Assembly: GCF_006716095.1 (NCBI RefSeq)
Contig: NZ_VFOK01000001.1
Coordinates: forward strand, 2,635,375 to 2,699,374
Reading direction: 5' to 3'
DNA from: Barrientosiimonas humi
GTDB lineage: Bacteria; Actinomycetota; Actinomycetes; Actinomycetales; Dermatophilaceae
DNA: 64,000 bases
The position numbers and the translations under genes are program-made. Below the pieces are notes generated by a model that worked only from the letters and a program-made list of their open reading frames with translations, ran no database searches and was not told the origin of the DNA. Below are positions 42,354-52,581 of the stretch, piece by piece (position 1 is the first letter of the stretch; each line of letters starts with the position of its first letter).

Positions 42354-44900
42354 TCACTCGGTCGCGATGGCCTTCAGCACGTCGAGGCGGGCGGCGCGGC
42401 GGGCCGGGAACCACGCAGCCAGCACCCCGACCACCGCGGCAAGCACCACGAACAGCCCCAGCCGGCCCCACGGGATCGCCAGCTGCGCGATCCCCTGGGA
42501 CTCCTGCGAGCGCTGCAGCACCACCCCGAACCCGATGCCGAGCGCCACCCCGAGCAGCGCGCCGACGACCGCGATGGTCACCGACTCCAGGCGCACCATC
42601 CGCCGCAGCTGGCGCCGGCTCAGCCCCACCGCGCGCAGCAGCCCGATCTCGCGGGTGCGCTCGATGACCGACAGCGCCAGCGTGTTGACGATGCCGAGGA
42701 TCGCGATGATCACCGCCAGCCCGAGCAGCGCGTAGATCAGCATGAGCAGCTGGTCGATGGGCTCGCGCTGCTCGGCCTTGAACTCGTCCTGGTCCTTCAG
42801 CGTGACGGTGGGCAGCGCCTCGACCTGCCGCTCGAGCCCGGCGCGCACGGCCGCGGGGTCGGACCCGGCGGCGCGGTCGACGAACACGTAGTTGTCCTGG
42901 TCGGGGCCGCCCGCCCGCTGGAAGCCGGCGAGCGTCGTGACCACCGGCGCCACCGCCGGGTTGTCCTTGACGACCGCCGCGACCCGCAGCGTGGTGGTGC
43001 GGCCGGCGAGCGCGACGCGTATGTCGTCGCCGGGCTGCACGCCCAGCTCCTCGGCCTTGCTCTCGTTGACGACGGCCGATGCGGCGTCCAGTCCGTCGAG
43101 CGAGCCCGACACCGGTTCGATCATCGTGATCCGTTGCAGCGCAACGAGATCCGTGCCACCGAGCGCCTGCCGCGCCTTGCCGTCGATCTGCGCGGGGGCG
43201 AACCTGACCCGCGCGACGGCGTCGACCCCGGGCACCCGCTCGAGCCCGTCGGCGACGGTGCTGGAGAACGGCATCCCGAAGTTGCCGGACACGGTGTAGT
43301 CGCCCTGGAAGTTCTCCTCGATCAGGGTGTCCACGCTCTTGGTCGCCGAGGCCCCGAAGACCGACATCATCGACACCAGGGCCAGGCCGATCATCAGCGC
43401 GGAGGCCGTGGCGGCCGTACGGCGGGGTTGGCGCAGCGCGTTCTGCTCGGCGAGGTTGCCGACCGTGCCGAACACCCGGCGGAAGGCCGAGCCGAGGCCG
43501 CGGATGATCGGTCGCCCGACCACCGGCGACGCCAGCACCGCGCCCGCCACCACCAAGAACAGCCCGGCGCCGAGAAGCGTTGTCTCCTGGGCGCGTTCGC
43601 CGGTCAGGACCCAGAGCTCGAGGCCGACCCCGAGCAGCACGAGAAGCCCTCCGAGCAGCGCCCGGCGCAGCACGATCCCCTCGGGCATCGCCACCTCGTC
43701 GCGCAGCGCCGCGACCGGCGCCACCTGTGCGGCGCGTCGCGCGGGCAGATAGGCCGCGAGCCCGGTGACGACCATGCCGACGGCGTACGCCGCGACCACC
43801 GCGGTCGGCGTGAGCTGCAACGGGGTGCCGCTCAGGTCGAGCCCGAACTGGGCGAACAGCACCTTGATGCCGGCCGCGAGCAGCAGCCCCAGCGCGAGCC
43901 CCAGGGTCGACCCGACGAGCCCCACCACCACCGCCTCGAACAGCACCGACCAGGTCACCTGCCGGCGCGAGGCGCCCAGCGCCCGCAGCAGGGCCAGCTC
44001 GCGGGCGCGCTGCGCCACGAGGATCGAGAAGGTGTTGATGATCAGGAACGACCCGACGACCAGCGCCACCCCGGCGAAGATCAGCAGGAACGTCGTGATG
44101 AACGACAGCGCCTCCTTGATATCGCTGCTCGCCTCGTCCGCGGCCCGGTCGCCGGTCTGCGCCTCGACGCCGGCGGGCAGCACCTTGGCGACGGCGTCGC
44201 GCACCTCCTGCTGCGTGCGGTCCTGGTCGATGACGACCCACAGGTCGGAGTACGTCCCCGGCTGGGTCTGGTAGAGCGACTGCCCGGTGCGCAGGTCCCA
44301 CGCCACGAGGCTCGCGCCCGCGAGACCGCTGCCGTCGGCGAACGACACCAGGCCGACCAGGGTGGCCCGCACCCGCGGCTGCTTGCCGGCGGTGACTAGG
44401 TCGACCTTGTCGCCGACGCGATAGCCTGCACGCTCCGCGGTGCGCGGATCGATAGCAACCTCAGTGGAATTCGTCGGCGCCCGCCCCTCGCTCATCCGCA
44501 GCCCGGGGATGCCGTGCGCCGCCGGCGCGTCGTGATATGTCGTCGCGATGCCGGGCGCCCCCTGGCCGCCGACGAGCTTGCCGTCGCTGCCGACGACGTA
44601 CGTCGAGAACGAGGTGACCTCGGGCTCGACCCGCTCGACGCCAGGGACCGCCCGCACCCGCTCGAGGGTGCTGGCCGGGATGCCGCGGCCGGGCGCCGCC
44701 CCGTCGTCACCGCTGCTGCCGACCGGCCGCACCACGACGTCGCTGACGGAACCGGTCATGATGCTCTGGAAGGCGCGATCGAGCGTCGCGGTGAAGACCA
44801 GCGAGCCCGCCACGAAGGCCACTCCGAGCACGATGGCGAAGGTGCTCAGGAGAAGCCGAATCTTGCGTGACCACAACGACTTCCACGTCGCGCGCAGCAC
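42354..44900 (-). CDS. ABC transporter permease, FtsX/MacB type (duplicated)
   Basis: An 848-residue permease. TM1 (about 15-37) is followed by a MacB-like periplasmic domain (40-255), three helices with an FtsX domain (about 265-395), a linker with two further helices (about 415-465), a second periplasmic domain (495-715) and a second FtsX domain (about 720-840, ending AWFPARRAARLDVLKAIATE). Such permeases pair with a MacB-like ATPase to export peptides, lipids or toxins. The ATPase gene lies upstream on the same strand, 3 bp away, so the two form an operon. Substrate unknown. Confidence 0.92.
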   Translation of the reverse strand: MLRATWKSLWSRKIRLLLSTFAIVLGVAFVAGSLVFTATLDRAFQSIMTGSVSDVVVRPVGSSGDDGAAPGRGIPASTLERVRAVPGVERVEPEVTSFSTYVVGSDGKLVGGQGAPGIATTYHDAPAAHGIPGLRMSEGRAPTNSTEVAIDPRTAERAGYRVGDKVDLVTAGKQPRVRATLVGLVSFADGSGLAGASLVAWDLRTGQSLYQTQPGTYSDLWVVIDQDRTQQEVRDAVAKVLPAGVEAQTGDRAADEASSDIKEALSFITTFLLIFAGVALVVGSFLIINTFSILVAQRARELALLRALGASRRQVTWSVLFEAVVVGLVGSTLGLALGLLLAAGIKVLFAQFGLDLSGTPLQLTPTAVVAAYAVGMVVTGLAAYLPARRAAQVAPVAALRDEVAMPEGIVLRRALLGGLLVLLGVGLELWVLTGERAQETTLLGAGLFLVVAGAVLASPVVGRPIIRGLGSAFRRVFGTVGNLAEQNALRQPRRTAATASALMIGLALVSMMSVFGASATKSVDTLIEENFQGDYTVSGNFGMPFSSTVADGLERVPGVDAVARVRFAPAQIDGKARQALGGTDLVALQRITMIEPVSGSLDGLDAASAVVNESKAEELGVQPGDDIRVALAGRTTTLRVAAVVKDNPAVAPVVTTLAGFQRAGGPDQDNYVFVDRAAGSDPAAVRAGLERQVEALPTVTLKDQDEFKAEQREPIDQLLMLIYALLGLAVIIAILGIVNTLALSVIERTREIGLLRAVGLSRRQLRRMVRLESVTIAVVGALLGVALGIGFGVVLQRSQESQGIAQLAIPWGRLGLFVVLAAVVGVLAAWFPARRAARLDVLKAIATE

Positions 44901-44903
44901 GGC

Positions 44904-45656
44904 TCAGACCTCGCCCCGCGCGGCGTGGCGCGCGTCGAACTGCTTCATCCGGTCGAGGATCCGGTCGGCGCTGGGCTCGCGCATCTCGTCGACCACCCGC
45001 CCGTCGGCGAGGAAGACGATCCGGTCGGTGCCGCCGGCCGCGGCCGGGTCGTGGGTGACCATGACGATGGTCTGGCCGAGCTCGTCGACGCTGTAGCGCA
45101 GGAAGCGCAGCACCTCCTCGCCGGAGGCGGAGTCGAGGTTGCCGGTGGGCTCGTCGGCGAAGACCACGTCGGGCCGGCTGACCAGGGCGCGGGCGCACGC
45201 GACCCGCTGCTGCTGCCCGCCCGACAGCTCGCTCGGCCGGTGCGAGAGGCGGTCGCGCAGGCCGACGGTCTCGATCACCTGGTCGAACCAGTCGGGGTCG
45301 GGCCGCCGCCCGGCGATCGCGAGCGGCAGCAGGATGTTCTCCTGCGCGGTCAGGGTCGGCACCAGGTTGAACGACTGGAAGACGAAGCCGATCCGGTCGC
45401 GGCGCAGCTCGGTGAGCTTCTTGTCGTTCAGCCGCGACAGCGCCTGGTCACCGAGGAAGACCTCCCCCGAGGTCGGCGTGTCCAGTGCCGCGAGGCAGTG
45501 CATCAGGGTGCTCTTGCCGGAGCCGGACGGACCCATGATCGCGGTGAACTCACCGCGTCCGAGGTCGACGTCGACGCCGTCGAGCGCGGTGACCGCCGCG
45601 GCCCCGCTGCCGTAGGACTTGGTGAGGTTCGCCGCCCGGGCGGCCGTCTCGATCAT
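44904..45656 (-). CDS. ABC transporter ATP-binding protein (MacB/LolD type)
   Basis: A 250-residue ATPase with Walker [11 protein letters not shown]-loop VFQSFNLVP, signature LSGGQQQR, Walker B VVFADEP and H-loop VTHDP. The [11 protein letters not shown] segment is typical of exporters of the FtsX/MacB class. Start choice: ATG 45656, which lies 7 nt after TAGCGT (45664-45669) like other leaderless genes here. ATG 45662 and GTG 45665 are also in frame but sit against the -10 box. Confidence 0.92.
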   Translation of the reverse strand: MIETAARAANLTKSYGSGAAAVTALDGVDVDLGRGEFTAIMGPSGSGKSTLMHCLAALDTPTSGEVFLGDQALSRLNDKKLTELRRDRIGFVFQSFNLVPTLTAQENILLPLAIAGRRPDPDWFDQVIETVGLRDRLSHRPSELSGGQQQRVACARALVSRPDVVFADEPTGNLDSASGEEVLRFLRYSVDELGQTIVMVTHDPAAAGGTDRIVFLADGRVVDEMREPSADRILDRMKQFDARHAARGEV

Positions 45657-45775
45657 GACCATCACGCTATGCGGGCGCCGGGCCCCTCGCCCTCGGGACC
45701 AACCCTGAGGCCACCCCGAACGGCCCCTGAGCGTCGGAGCCGCGGCGCGGCCGGCGTACGCCCCGGGCCAGCCCC

Positions 45776-45784
45776 TGTGGATAA
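45776..45784 (-). other. Isolated DnaA-box-like 9-mer
   Basis: TGTGGATAA, the reverse of the consensus DnaA box TTATCCACA, in the leader region of the WXG100 gene. It is single and far from any dnaA or dnaN gene, so it is not an origin. Confidence 0.3.
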
Positions 45785-45869
45785 CTTTCGGGGCGGTCCC
45801 CCGATCCTGCGTAGCGTGCGGGAGCAACACCTCCCGACCGTCGGGAGGGTGGCACGAGAGGGGACGGAC

Positions 45870-46193
45870 ATGGCGAATCCGCAGGGCGGTGGCGGGGGCG
45901 GCAGCTTCACCGTCGACGCCGACGCGATCGGCACGCACGGCGGCACCGTCGGCGACGTCGCGCGCGACATCCAGGAGAAGATGGGGCTGATGCAGCGCAA
46001 GCTGCAGGCGCTGCAGGGTCAGTGGAAGGGGTCGGGGGCCAACCAGTTCTCGATCCTCTACGGCGACTGGGAGCGCCAGCAGCGCAACGTCAAGGACTCG
46101 CTGCGCAACATCAGCCTGGCGCTCGGCCAGTCGGCGACCGACTACCGCACGACCGAGCAGGCGGTGACCCGGCGCTTCACGACGCCGGGCTGA
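45870..46193 (+). CDS. WXG100-family (EsxA-like) secreted protein
   Basis: A 107-residue helical-hairpin protein: a Gly-rich start, helix 1, a turn containing Trp-Lys-Gly (GQWKGSG, the WXG motif), then helix 2 ending in DYRTTEQA, which supplies the YxxxE type VII secretion motif. It would be exported by an ESX/type VII system, but no EccC, EccB or partner gene lies nearby, so it is an orphan. The TAGCGT at about 45811 is a candidate -10 box. The start ATG is preceded by GAGAGGGGAC. Confidence 0.87.
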   Translation: MANPQGGGGGGSFTVDADAIGTHGGTVGDVARDIQEKMGLMQRKLQALQGQWKGSGANQFSILYGDWERQQRNVKDSLRNISLALGQSATDYRTTEQAVTRRFTTPG

Positions 46194-46239
46194 ACCGACG
46201 CCGGGCTGAACCGGCACCGGGCCGGCCGCGGCGGAGTCG

Positions 46240-48246
46240 TCACAGCGCCGCGGCCAGCTCGGTCGCCTGCTTGATCGCGCGCTTCGCGTCGAGCTCGGCG
46301 GCCACGTCGGCGCCACCGATCACGGCCCTCCCGTCGGCCACCAGGTCGCGCACCGACTCCTGCCCGGCGCAGACCACGATCGTGTCGACCTCGAGCAGCC
46401 GCGGCTGCGGCTCACCGTCGCCTGCGCGCACCGTCAGGTGCAGCCCGGCGTCGTCGATGCGCTCGTAGGTGACGCCCCCGATCAGCTCGACGCGCGCGTC
46501 CTTGAGCGTCTGCCGGTGCACCCAGCCGGTGGTGCGGCCGAGGTCCTTGCCGAGCCGGGAGGTCTTGCGCTGCAGCAGGAAGACCTCGCGGCGCGGCTCC
46601 TCGGTGACCTTGTCGGTGAGCCCGCCGGGCACGTCGACGGCGTCGGTGACGCCCCAGCGCGCCTGCCAGTGCTCGAGCTTCTCGTGCGGGTCGTGCAGCA
46701 GGAACTCCGAGACGTCGAAGCCGATGCCGCCGGCGCCGATCACCGCGACGCGCCGCCCGGCCTCGACCTCGCCGCGCAGCAGCGCGTCGTAGGTGACGAC
46801 GCTCGAGTGGTCGATGCCGGGGATCTGCGGGACGCGCGGCTGCACGCCCGTGGCCACGACCACCTCGTCGTACGCCGTCAGCGCCTCGGCCTCGGCGCGC
46901 TCGCCCAGGCGCACGTCGACCCCGAGCACCTCCAGCCGCCGGGTGTAGTAGCGCAACGTCTCGGCGAACTCCTCCTTGCCGGGGATCGCCATGGCGAGCC
47001 GGAACTGGCCGCCGAGGTCGCGCCGCGCCTCGAACAGGGTGACCGCGTGCCCGCGCTCGGCGAGCGACACCGCCGCCGCGAGCCCGGCCGGCCCGGCACC
47101 GACGACCGCGACCTGCTTGCGCCGCGCGGTCGGCACCGGCAGCAGCACCAGCGAGGTCTCGCGGCCGGCCCGCGGGTTGACCAGGCAGGTGGCGCGCTTG
47201 TTCGCGAACGTGTGGTCCAGGCACGCCTGGTTGCAGGCGATGCAGGTGTTGATCTCGTCGGTACGGCCGGCCGCGACCTTGGCGCCGAAGTCGGGGTCGG
47301 CGAGCAGCGGCCGCGCCATCGAGACCAGGTCGGCCGTGCCGTCGGCGATCAGGCCCTCGGCGACCTCGGGGGTGTTGATCCGGTTGGACGCCATGACGGG
47401 CACGCCGACGCTCTCGCGCAGCCGCCGGGTCCAGTCGGCGAACGCCGCGCGCGGCACGGAGGTGACGATCGTCGGCACCCGCGCCTCGTGCCAGCCGATG
47501 CCGGTGTTGAACATCGAGGCCCCGACCTGCTCGAGCCGCTGCGCGAGCTCGACGACCTCCTCCCACGTCTGCCCGTGCTCGACGAGGTCGACCAGGGAGA
47601 TGCGGTAGTCGATGACGAAGTCGCCGCCGACCGCCTCGCGCACCCGGCGCACGATCTCCACCGGGAAGCGCATCCGCTTCGCGGCGGTGCCGCCCCAGGC
47701 GTCGGTGCGGTCGTTGGTGCGCGCGGCGAGGAACTGGTTGATGAGGTAGCCCTCGGACCCCATGATCTCGACGCCGTCGTACCCCGCGCGCTGCGCGAGC
47801 CGGGCCGTGCGGACGTACGCCTCCACCGTGCGCTCGACCCCGCGGGCCGACATCGCGCGCGGCCGGAACGGCGTGATCGGCGACTTGCGACCGCTCGCCG
47901 AGCGGATCATCGGGTGATAGCCGTAACGCCCGGAATGCAGGATCTGCAACAGGATTCGGCTGTCGTGCTCGTGCACGGCGTCGGTGACCAGACGGTGCTT
48001 GTCGGCCCCGCGGGCGGTGCGCAGCATAGACCCGCCCGGCAGCAGCCACCCCTCGACGTTGGGGGCATAGCCGCCGGTGATCAGCATCCCGGTGCCGCCC
48101 CGCGCGCGCTCGGCGAAGTAGGCCGCGAGCTCGGGCAGGTGCTTGCTGCGGTCCTCGAGGCCGGTGTGCATCGAGCCCATCACCAGGCGGTTGCGCAGCC
48201 TCACCCCGCCGATCGTGATGGGGGACAGCAGGTGGTCGTACGTCAT
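46240..48246 (-). CDS. NADPH-dependent 2,4-dienoyl-CoA reductase-like enoate reductase
   Basis: A 668-residue three-part flavoenzyme. An FMN TIM barrel (about 1-345, with the OYE-type GYDGVEIMGSEGYLINQFL) comes first. A [4Fe-4S] site follows with CIACNQACLDHTF and later Cys residues. The C-terminal NADPH/FAD domain (about 370-668) has VAVVGAGPAGLAAAVSL and VIGAGGIGFDVSEFLL. The architecture is FadH/trimethylamine-dehydrogenase-like, usually 2,4-dienoyl-CoA reduction in unsaturated fatty acid oxidation. Its substrate may differ. It overlaps the PadR gene (ATGA), so PadR probably controls it. Confidence 0.88.
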   Translation of the reverse strand: MTYDHLLSPITIGGVRLRNRLVMGSMHTGLEDRSKHLPELAAYFAERARGGTGMLITGGYAPNVEGWLLPGGSMLRTARGADKHRLVTDAVHEHDSRILLQILHSGRYGYHPMIRSASGRKSPITPFRPRAMSARGVERTVEAYVRTARLAQRAGYDGVEIMGSEGYLINQFLAARTNDRTDAWGGTAAKRMRFPVEIVRRVREAVGGDFVIDYRISLVDLVEHGQTWEEVVELAQRLEQVGASMFNTGIGWHEARVPTIVTSVPRAAFADWTRRLRESVGVPVMASNRINTPEVAEGLIADGTADLVSMARPLLADPDFGAKVAAGRTDEINTCIACNQACLDHTFANKRATCLVNPRAGRETSLVLLPVPTARRKQVAVVGAGPAGLAAAVSLAERGHAVTLFEARRDLGGQFRLAMAIPGKEEFAETLRYYTRRLEVLGVDVRLGERAEAEALTAYDEVVVATGVQPRVPQIPGIDHSSVVTYDALLRGEVEAGRRVAVIGAGGIGFDVSEFLLHDPHEKLEHWQARWGVTDAVDVPGGLTDKVTEEPRREVFLLQRKTSRLGKDLGRTTGWVHRQTLKDARVELIGGVTYERIDDAGLHLTVRAGDGEPQPRLLEVDTIVVCAGQESVRDLVADGRAVIGGADVAAELDAKRAIKQATELAAAL

Positions 48247-48788
48247 CGGTCGCCTTCCGGGTCGAGCGCGGCGAGCATCTCGTCGCACCAGTCGATGAGC
48301 GCCTGCTCGGCGCGGATCCCGCCGCGCAGGACGAGGTAGACCGGGAGCTCCTCGTCGGACAGGCGCTGCGGGTCGGGGTAGTTCTTGGCGGCGTTGCGCT
48401 CGTAGTAGGCCAGCTGGGTGACGTGCTGGTCGCGCTGTCGCCGGATGTCGGCGAGCACCGCCGCGGCGTCACCGTGGGCCATGCCCCGCACCTTCACGGC
48501 GAAGGCGCTGCGCGGCCGCTCCGGCGGCGACGGCTCGCGGGTCCAGGCGGTGAGCTCGGCGCGCCCGGCGGCCGTGAGCCCGTAGACCTTGCGGTCGGGC
48601 GCTCCCTCCCCCGGCTCGACCGTGGCCGACACCAGCTCGAGCTCCTCCATGCGCGCGAGCGTGCGATAGATCTGCTGGTGGCTGGCCGACCAGAAGAACC
48701 CCAGCGACCGGTCGAACCGCCGGGTCAGCTCGTAGCCCGACGCCGACTGCTCGGCGAGGGACACACAGATCGCGTGCTGCAACGACAC
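48243..48788 (-). CDS. PadR-family transcriptional regulator
   Basis: A 181-residue winged-helix regulator. The DNA-binding half has QHAICVSLAEQSASGYELTRRFDRSLGFFWSASHQQIYRTLARMEELELV, and the C-terminal Vir_act_alpha_C dimerisation region is about 95-175. A palindromic operator lies 12 bp upstream, and the enoate reductase gene downstream is co-transcribed and the probable target. The inducer is unknown. Confidence 0.92.
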   Translation of the reverse strand: MSLQHAICVSLAEQSASGYELTRRFDRSLGFFWSASHQQIYRTLARMEELELVSATVEPGEGAPDRKVYGLTAAGRAELTAWTREPSPPERPRSAFAVKVRGMAHGDAAAVLADIRRQRDQHVTQLAYYERNAAKNYPDPQRLSDEELPVYLVLRGGIRAEQALIDWCDEMLAALDPEGDR

Positions 48789-48800
48789 GCCCGTCAGTCT

Positions 48801-48820
48801 CTATGCACCTTGTTGCATAG
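48801..48820. promoter_or_regulatory. PadR operator palindrome
   Basis: CTATGCA-N6-TGCATAG, perfect 7-bp arms with a 6-bp spacer, just upstream of padR. It matches the ATGCA/TGCAT-type operators of this family and overlaps the TATGCA -10 region. Confidence 0.8.
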
Positions 48821-48888
48821 TCAACCGCGCGCAGAGTGCGCGTCGCGCGCGCGGCCCGGCGAGGGCGTACCGACCGGGCGGCAGCCGC

Positions 48889-48976
48889 ATTTCGTTCACC
48901 GGTGCACGAAATCCCGGAGGCCCCCCCGGAGATTCCAGGGGTGCCCCACCTCAGATCGTTCACCGGTGCACGAAAT
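48889..48976. repeat. Two copies of a 20-bp near-palindrome spaced 64 bp apart
   Basis: CGTTCACCGGTGCACGAAAT occurs at 48893-48912 and 48957-48976. In copy 1 the flanks extend it to a 24-bp near-palindrome with ATTTCGT/ACGAAAT arms around ACCGGT. It lies in the gap between padR and groEL. Otherwise 48821-49110 holds only a short hydrophobic frame (49030-49089) with no clear ribosome site. Confidence 0.7.
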
Positions 48977-49110
48977 GCCAGAAGGCAACGGGCGCCGCCG
49001 GCAGCGCCGTCGCCAAGGCGGTGCAGGCGATGAACGCGGCGATCATGACCGCCGTCATCATTCCCGTCGTCGTCAGCGGCTCGAGCTGACCCGGCCCCGG
49101 ACGCAGCACA

Positions 49111-49140
49111 GCGGCCCCTCCCGAGATCGGGAGGGGCCGC
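49111..49140 (-). terminator. groEL terminator hairpin
   Basis: Perfect 13-bp stem GCGGCCCCTCCCG/CGGGAGGGGCCGC with a four-base loop, about 30 bp after the groEL stop. Confidence 0.8.
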
Positions 49141-49168
49141 TGCTTCGTGCGGTGGCGCTACGTGCTGA

Positions 49169-50948
<1,780 letters not shown>

Positions 50949-50953
50949 AGCCA

Positions 50954-50983
50954 TGATTAGCACTCGGAGGGGCCGAGTGCAAA
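50954..50983 (-). promoter_or_regulatory. groEL promoter with CIRCE element 2
   Basis: TTAGCACTC-N9-GAGTGCAAA (50957-50983) is a near-perfect CIRCE. On the minus strand TTGCAC (50982-50977) and TAATCA (50959-50954), 17 bp apart, form the -35 and -10, so HrcA bound here would block RNA polymerase directly. Confidence 0.85.
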
Positions 50984-51029
50984 TGGAGGGCGGCGGACGC
51001 ACGGCCCGGAACGCGCCGTGCGGCAGCCC

Positions 51030-52070
51030 CTACGGCAGCAGCGAGCGCAGCGCCTCGATCTGGGCGTTCCGGCCGGAGGCGTCGCCCGCGAGCGGGTGCA
51101 CCGCGAGCGTGGTCACGCCCGCGTCGGCGTACGCCTTCACCCGGCCGCGCACGAAGTCCTCGGTCCCGATGAGCGAGGTCTGGCGTACGAGCTCGTCGGG
51201 CACGGCCTTGGCGGCCTCGTCCTTGCGCCCGGCCAGGTAGTGCTCCTGGATGCGGGCGGCGTCGTCGGCGAAGCCGTAGCGCTCGGCGAGGGAGTAGTAG
51301 AAGTTCTTGCCGCGGGCGCCCATGCCGCCGATGTAGAGCGCGAGCTGCAGGCGCGGCAGCTCGAGCAGCTCGTCGGTGTCGTCGCCGATCGCGAGCGGCG
51401 GCCCGACGCACACGTCGAGGTCGCCGAGCGCGGGGTCGCGCTTGGCACGGCCCTTGGCCAGCGGCTCGCCCCAGACCGACTCGGCCTTCTCGGGGTAGAA
51501 GAAGATCGGCTGCCAGCCCTCGGCGATCTCGGCGGTCATCTCGACGTTCTTCGGGCCGAGCGCGGCGATGAGGATCGGGATGCGGTCGCGCACCGGGTGG
51601 TTGATGAGCTTCAGCGGCTTGCCGAGGCCGGTGCCCTCCTCGGCCGGCAGCGGGATGCGGTAGTGGCGCCCGTCGTGCTCGACCTTCTCGCGCCGCCACA
51701 CCTGGTGGCAGATGTCGACGATCTCGCGGGTGCGGCCGAGCGGCGCGTCGTAGGGGACGCCGTGGAAACCCTCGATGACCTGCGGCCCCGAGGCGCCGAT
51801 GCCGAGCACGAACCGGCCGCCGGAGACGTAGTCGAGACCCGCCGCGGTCATCGCGGTGAGGGTGGGCGTGCGGGTGAAGATCTGCAGGATGCCCGAGGCG
51901 AGCTGGATGCGCTCGGTGCGCGCGGCGAGGAAGCCGAGCTGGCTCACCGCGTCGAAGCTGTACGCCTCGGGCACGAAGACGATGTCGACGCCGACCCGCT
52001 CGAGCTCCCCGACCTCGTCGGCGACCTCGGAGAAGCCACCTGCATATCCCAACGGCATTCCGATGCGCAT
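51030..52070 (-). CDS. LLM-class F420-dependent oxidoreductase
   Basis: A 346-residue luciferase-like TIM barrel. It starts MRIGMPLGYAGGFSEVADEV. IQLASGILQIFTRTPTLTAMTAAGLDYVSGGRFVLGIGASGPQ-type segments mark the F420-dependent LLM group (the motif spans about 80-122), and the PILIAALGPKNVEMTAEIAEGW segment follows. It would transfer hydride between reduced F420 and an unknown substrate. No operon partner is evident. Confidence 0.9.
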   Translation of the reverse strand: MRIGMPLGYAGGFSEVADEVGELERVGVDIVFVPEAYSFDAVSQLGFLAARTERIQLASGILQIFTRTPTLTAMTAAGLDYVSGGRFVLGIGASGPQVIEGFHGVPYDAPLGRTREIVDICHQVWRREKVEHDGRHYRIPLPAEEGTGLGKPLKLINHPVRDRIPILIAALGPKNVEMTAEIAEGWQPIFFYPEKAESVWGEPLAKGRAKRDPALGDLDVCVGPPLAIGDDTDELLELPRLQLALYIGGMGARGKNFYYSLAERYGFADDAARIQEHYLAGRKDEAAKAVPDELVRQTSLIGTEDFVRGRVKAYADAGVTTLAVHPLAGDASGRNAQIEALRSLLP

Positions 52071-52140
52071 GGGCTCACCCTGGCAGACCGGCGTGCGGCG
52101 GTGGCCGGCTCGGTCGGGCCGTTCCGGATCGTGGAGCGGC

Positions 52141-52431
52141 TCAGGTGTCGAAGCCGAGGCGGCGCGCCGAGCGCTGCTTCATGCGCGAGGCGCGCAGCCG
52201 GCGCAGCCGCTTGACCAGCATCGGGTCGTGCTCGAGCGCGGCCGGGGTGTCGATCAGCGCGTTGAGCACCTGGTAGTAGCGGGTGGAGCCCATGTCGAAC
52301 CGCTCGCGGATCATCTGCTCCTTGGAGCCGGGGAACTTCCACCACTGCCGCTCGAAGGCGAGGATGTCGCGGTCGCGGTCGCTCAGGGAGCCGGTCTGCG
52401 GCTGCTGCTGGGACTGCTCGGCGGCGCTCAT
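52141..52431 (-). CDS. DUF3263 helix-turn-helix protein
   Basis: A 96-residue protein. After a Gln-rich start, LSDRDRDILAFERQWWKFPGSKEQMIRERFDMGSTRYYQVLNALIDTPAAL is the DUF3263 domain, an actinobacterial helical family likely to bind DNA, with a basic C-terminus (RLRRLRASRMKQRSARR). The biological role is unknown. Confidence 0.9.
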   Translation of the reverse strand: MSAAEQSQQQPQTGSLSDRDRDILAFERQWWKFPGSKEQMIRERFDMGSTRYYQVLNALIDTPAALEHDPMLVKRLRRLRASRMKQRSARRLGFDT

Positions 52432-52581
52432 CGGTGGTGATCTCCAAGCGTGCGGTCGGGACTGCTTGGCCCCGATCGTACGGCGGAACTACAGCGCTGT
52501 CATTCCCACCACGACCAGCCGGTACGCCTGTGGCGGCTGTGACGAGTGAGTCGCCAGGAGCAGCGCCCGGGGCCCGCGCGC

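Noticed and set aside
45776-45784. Replication origin at the DnaA-box-like site
   Set aside because: A single box without dnaA, dnaN, an AT-rich unwinding region or other boxes.
49021-49089. Short hydrophobic peptide (19-22 codons) in the padR-groEL gap
   Set aside because: Hydrophobic and ends cleanly, but there is no good ribosome site and the frame upstream is open without a start. Support is too weak.
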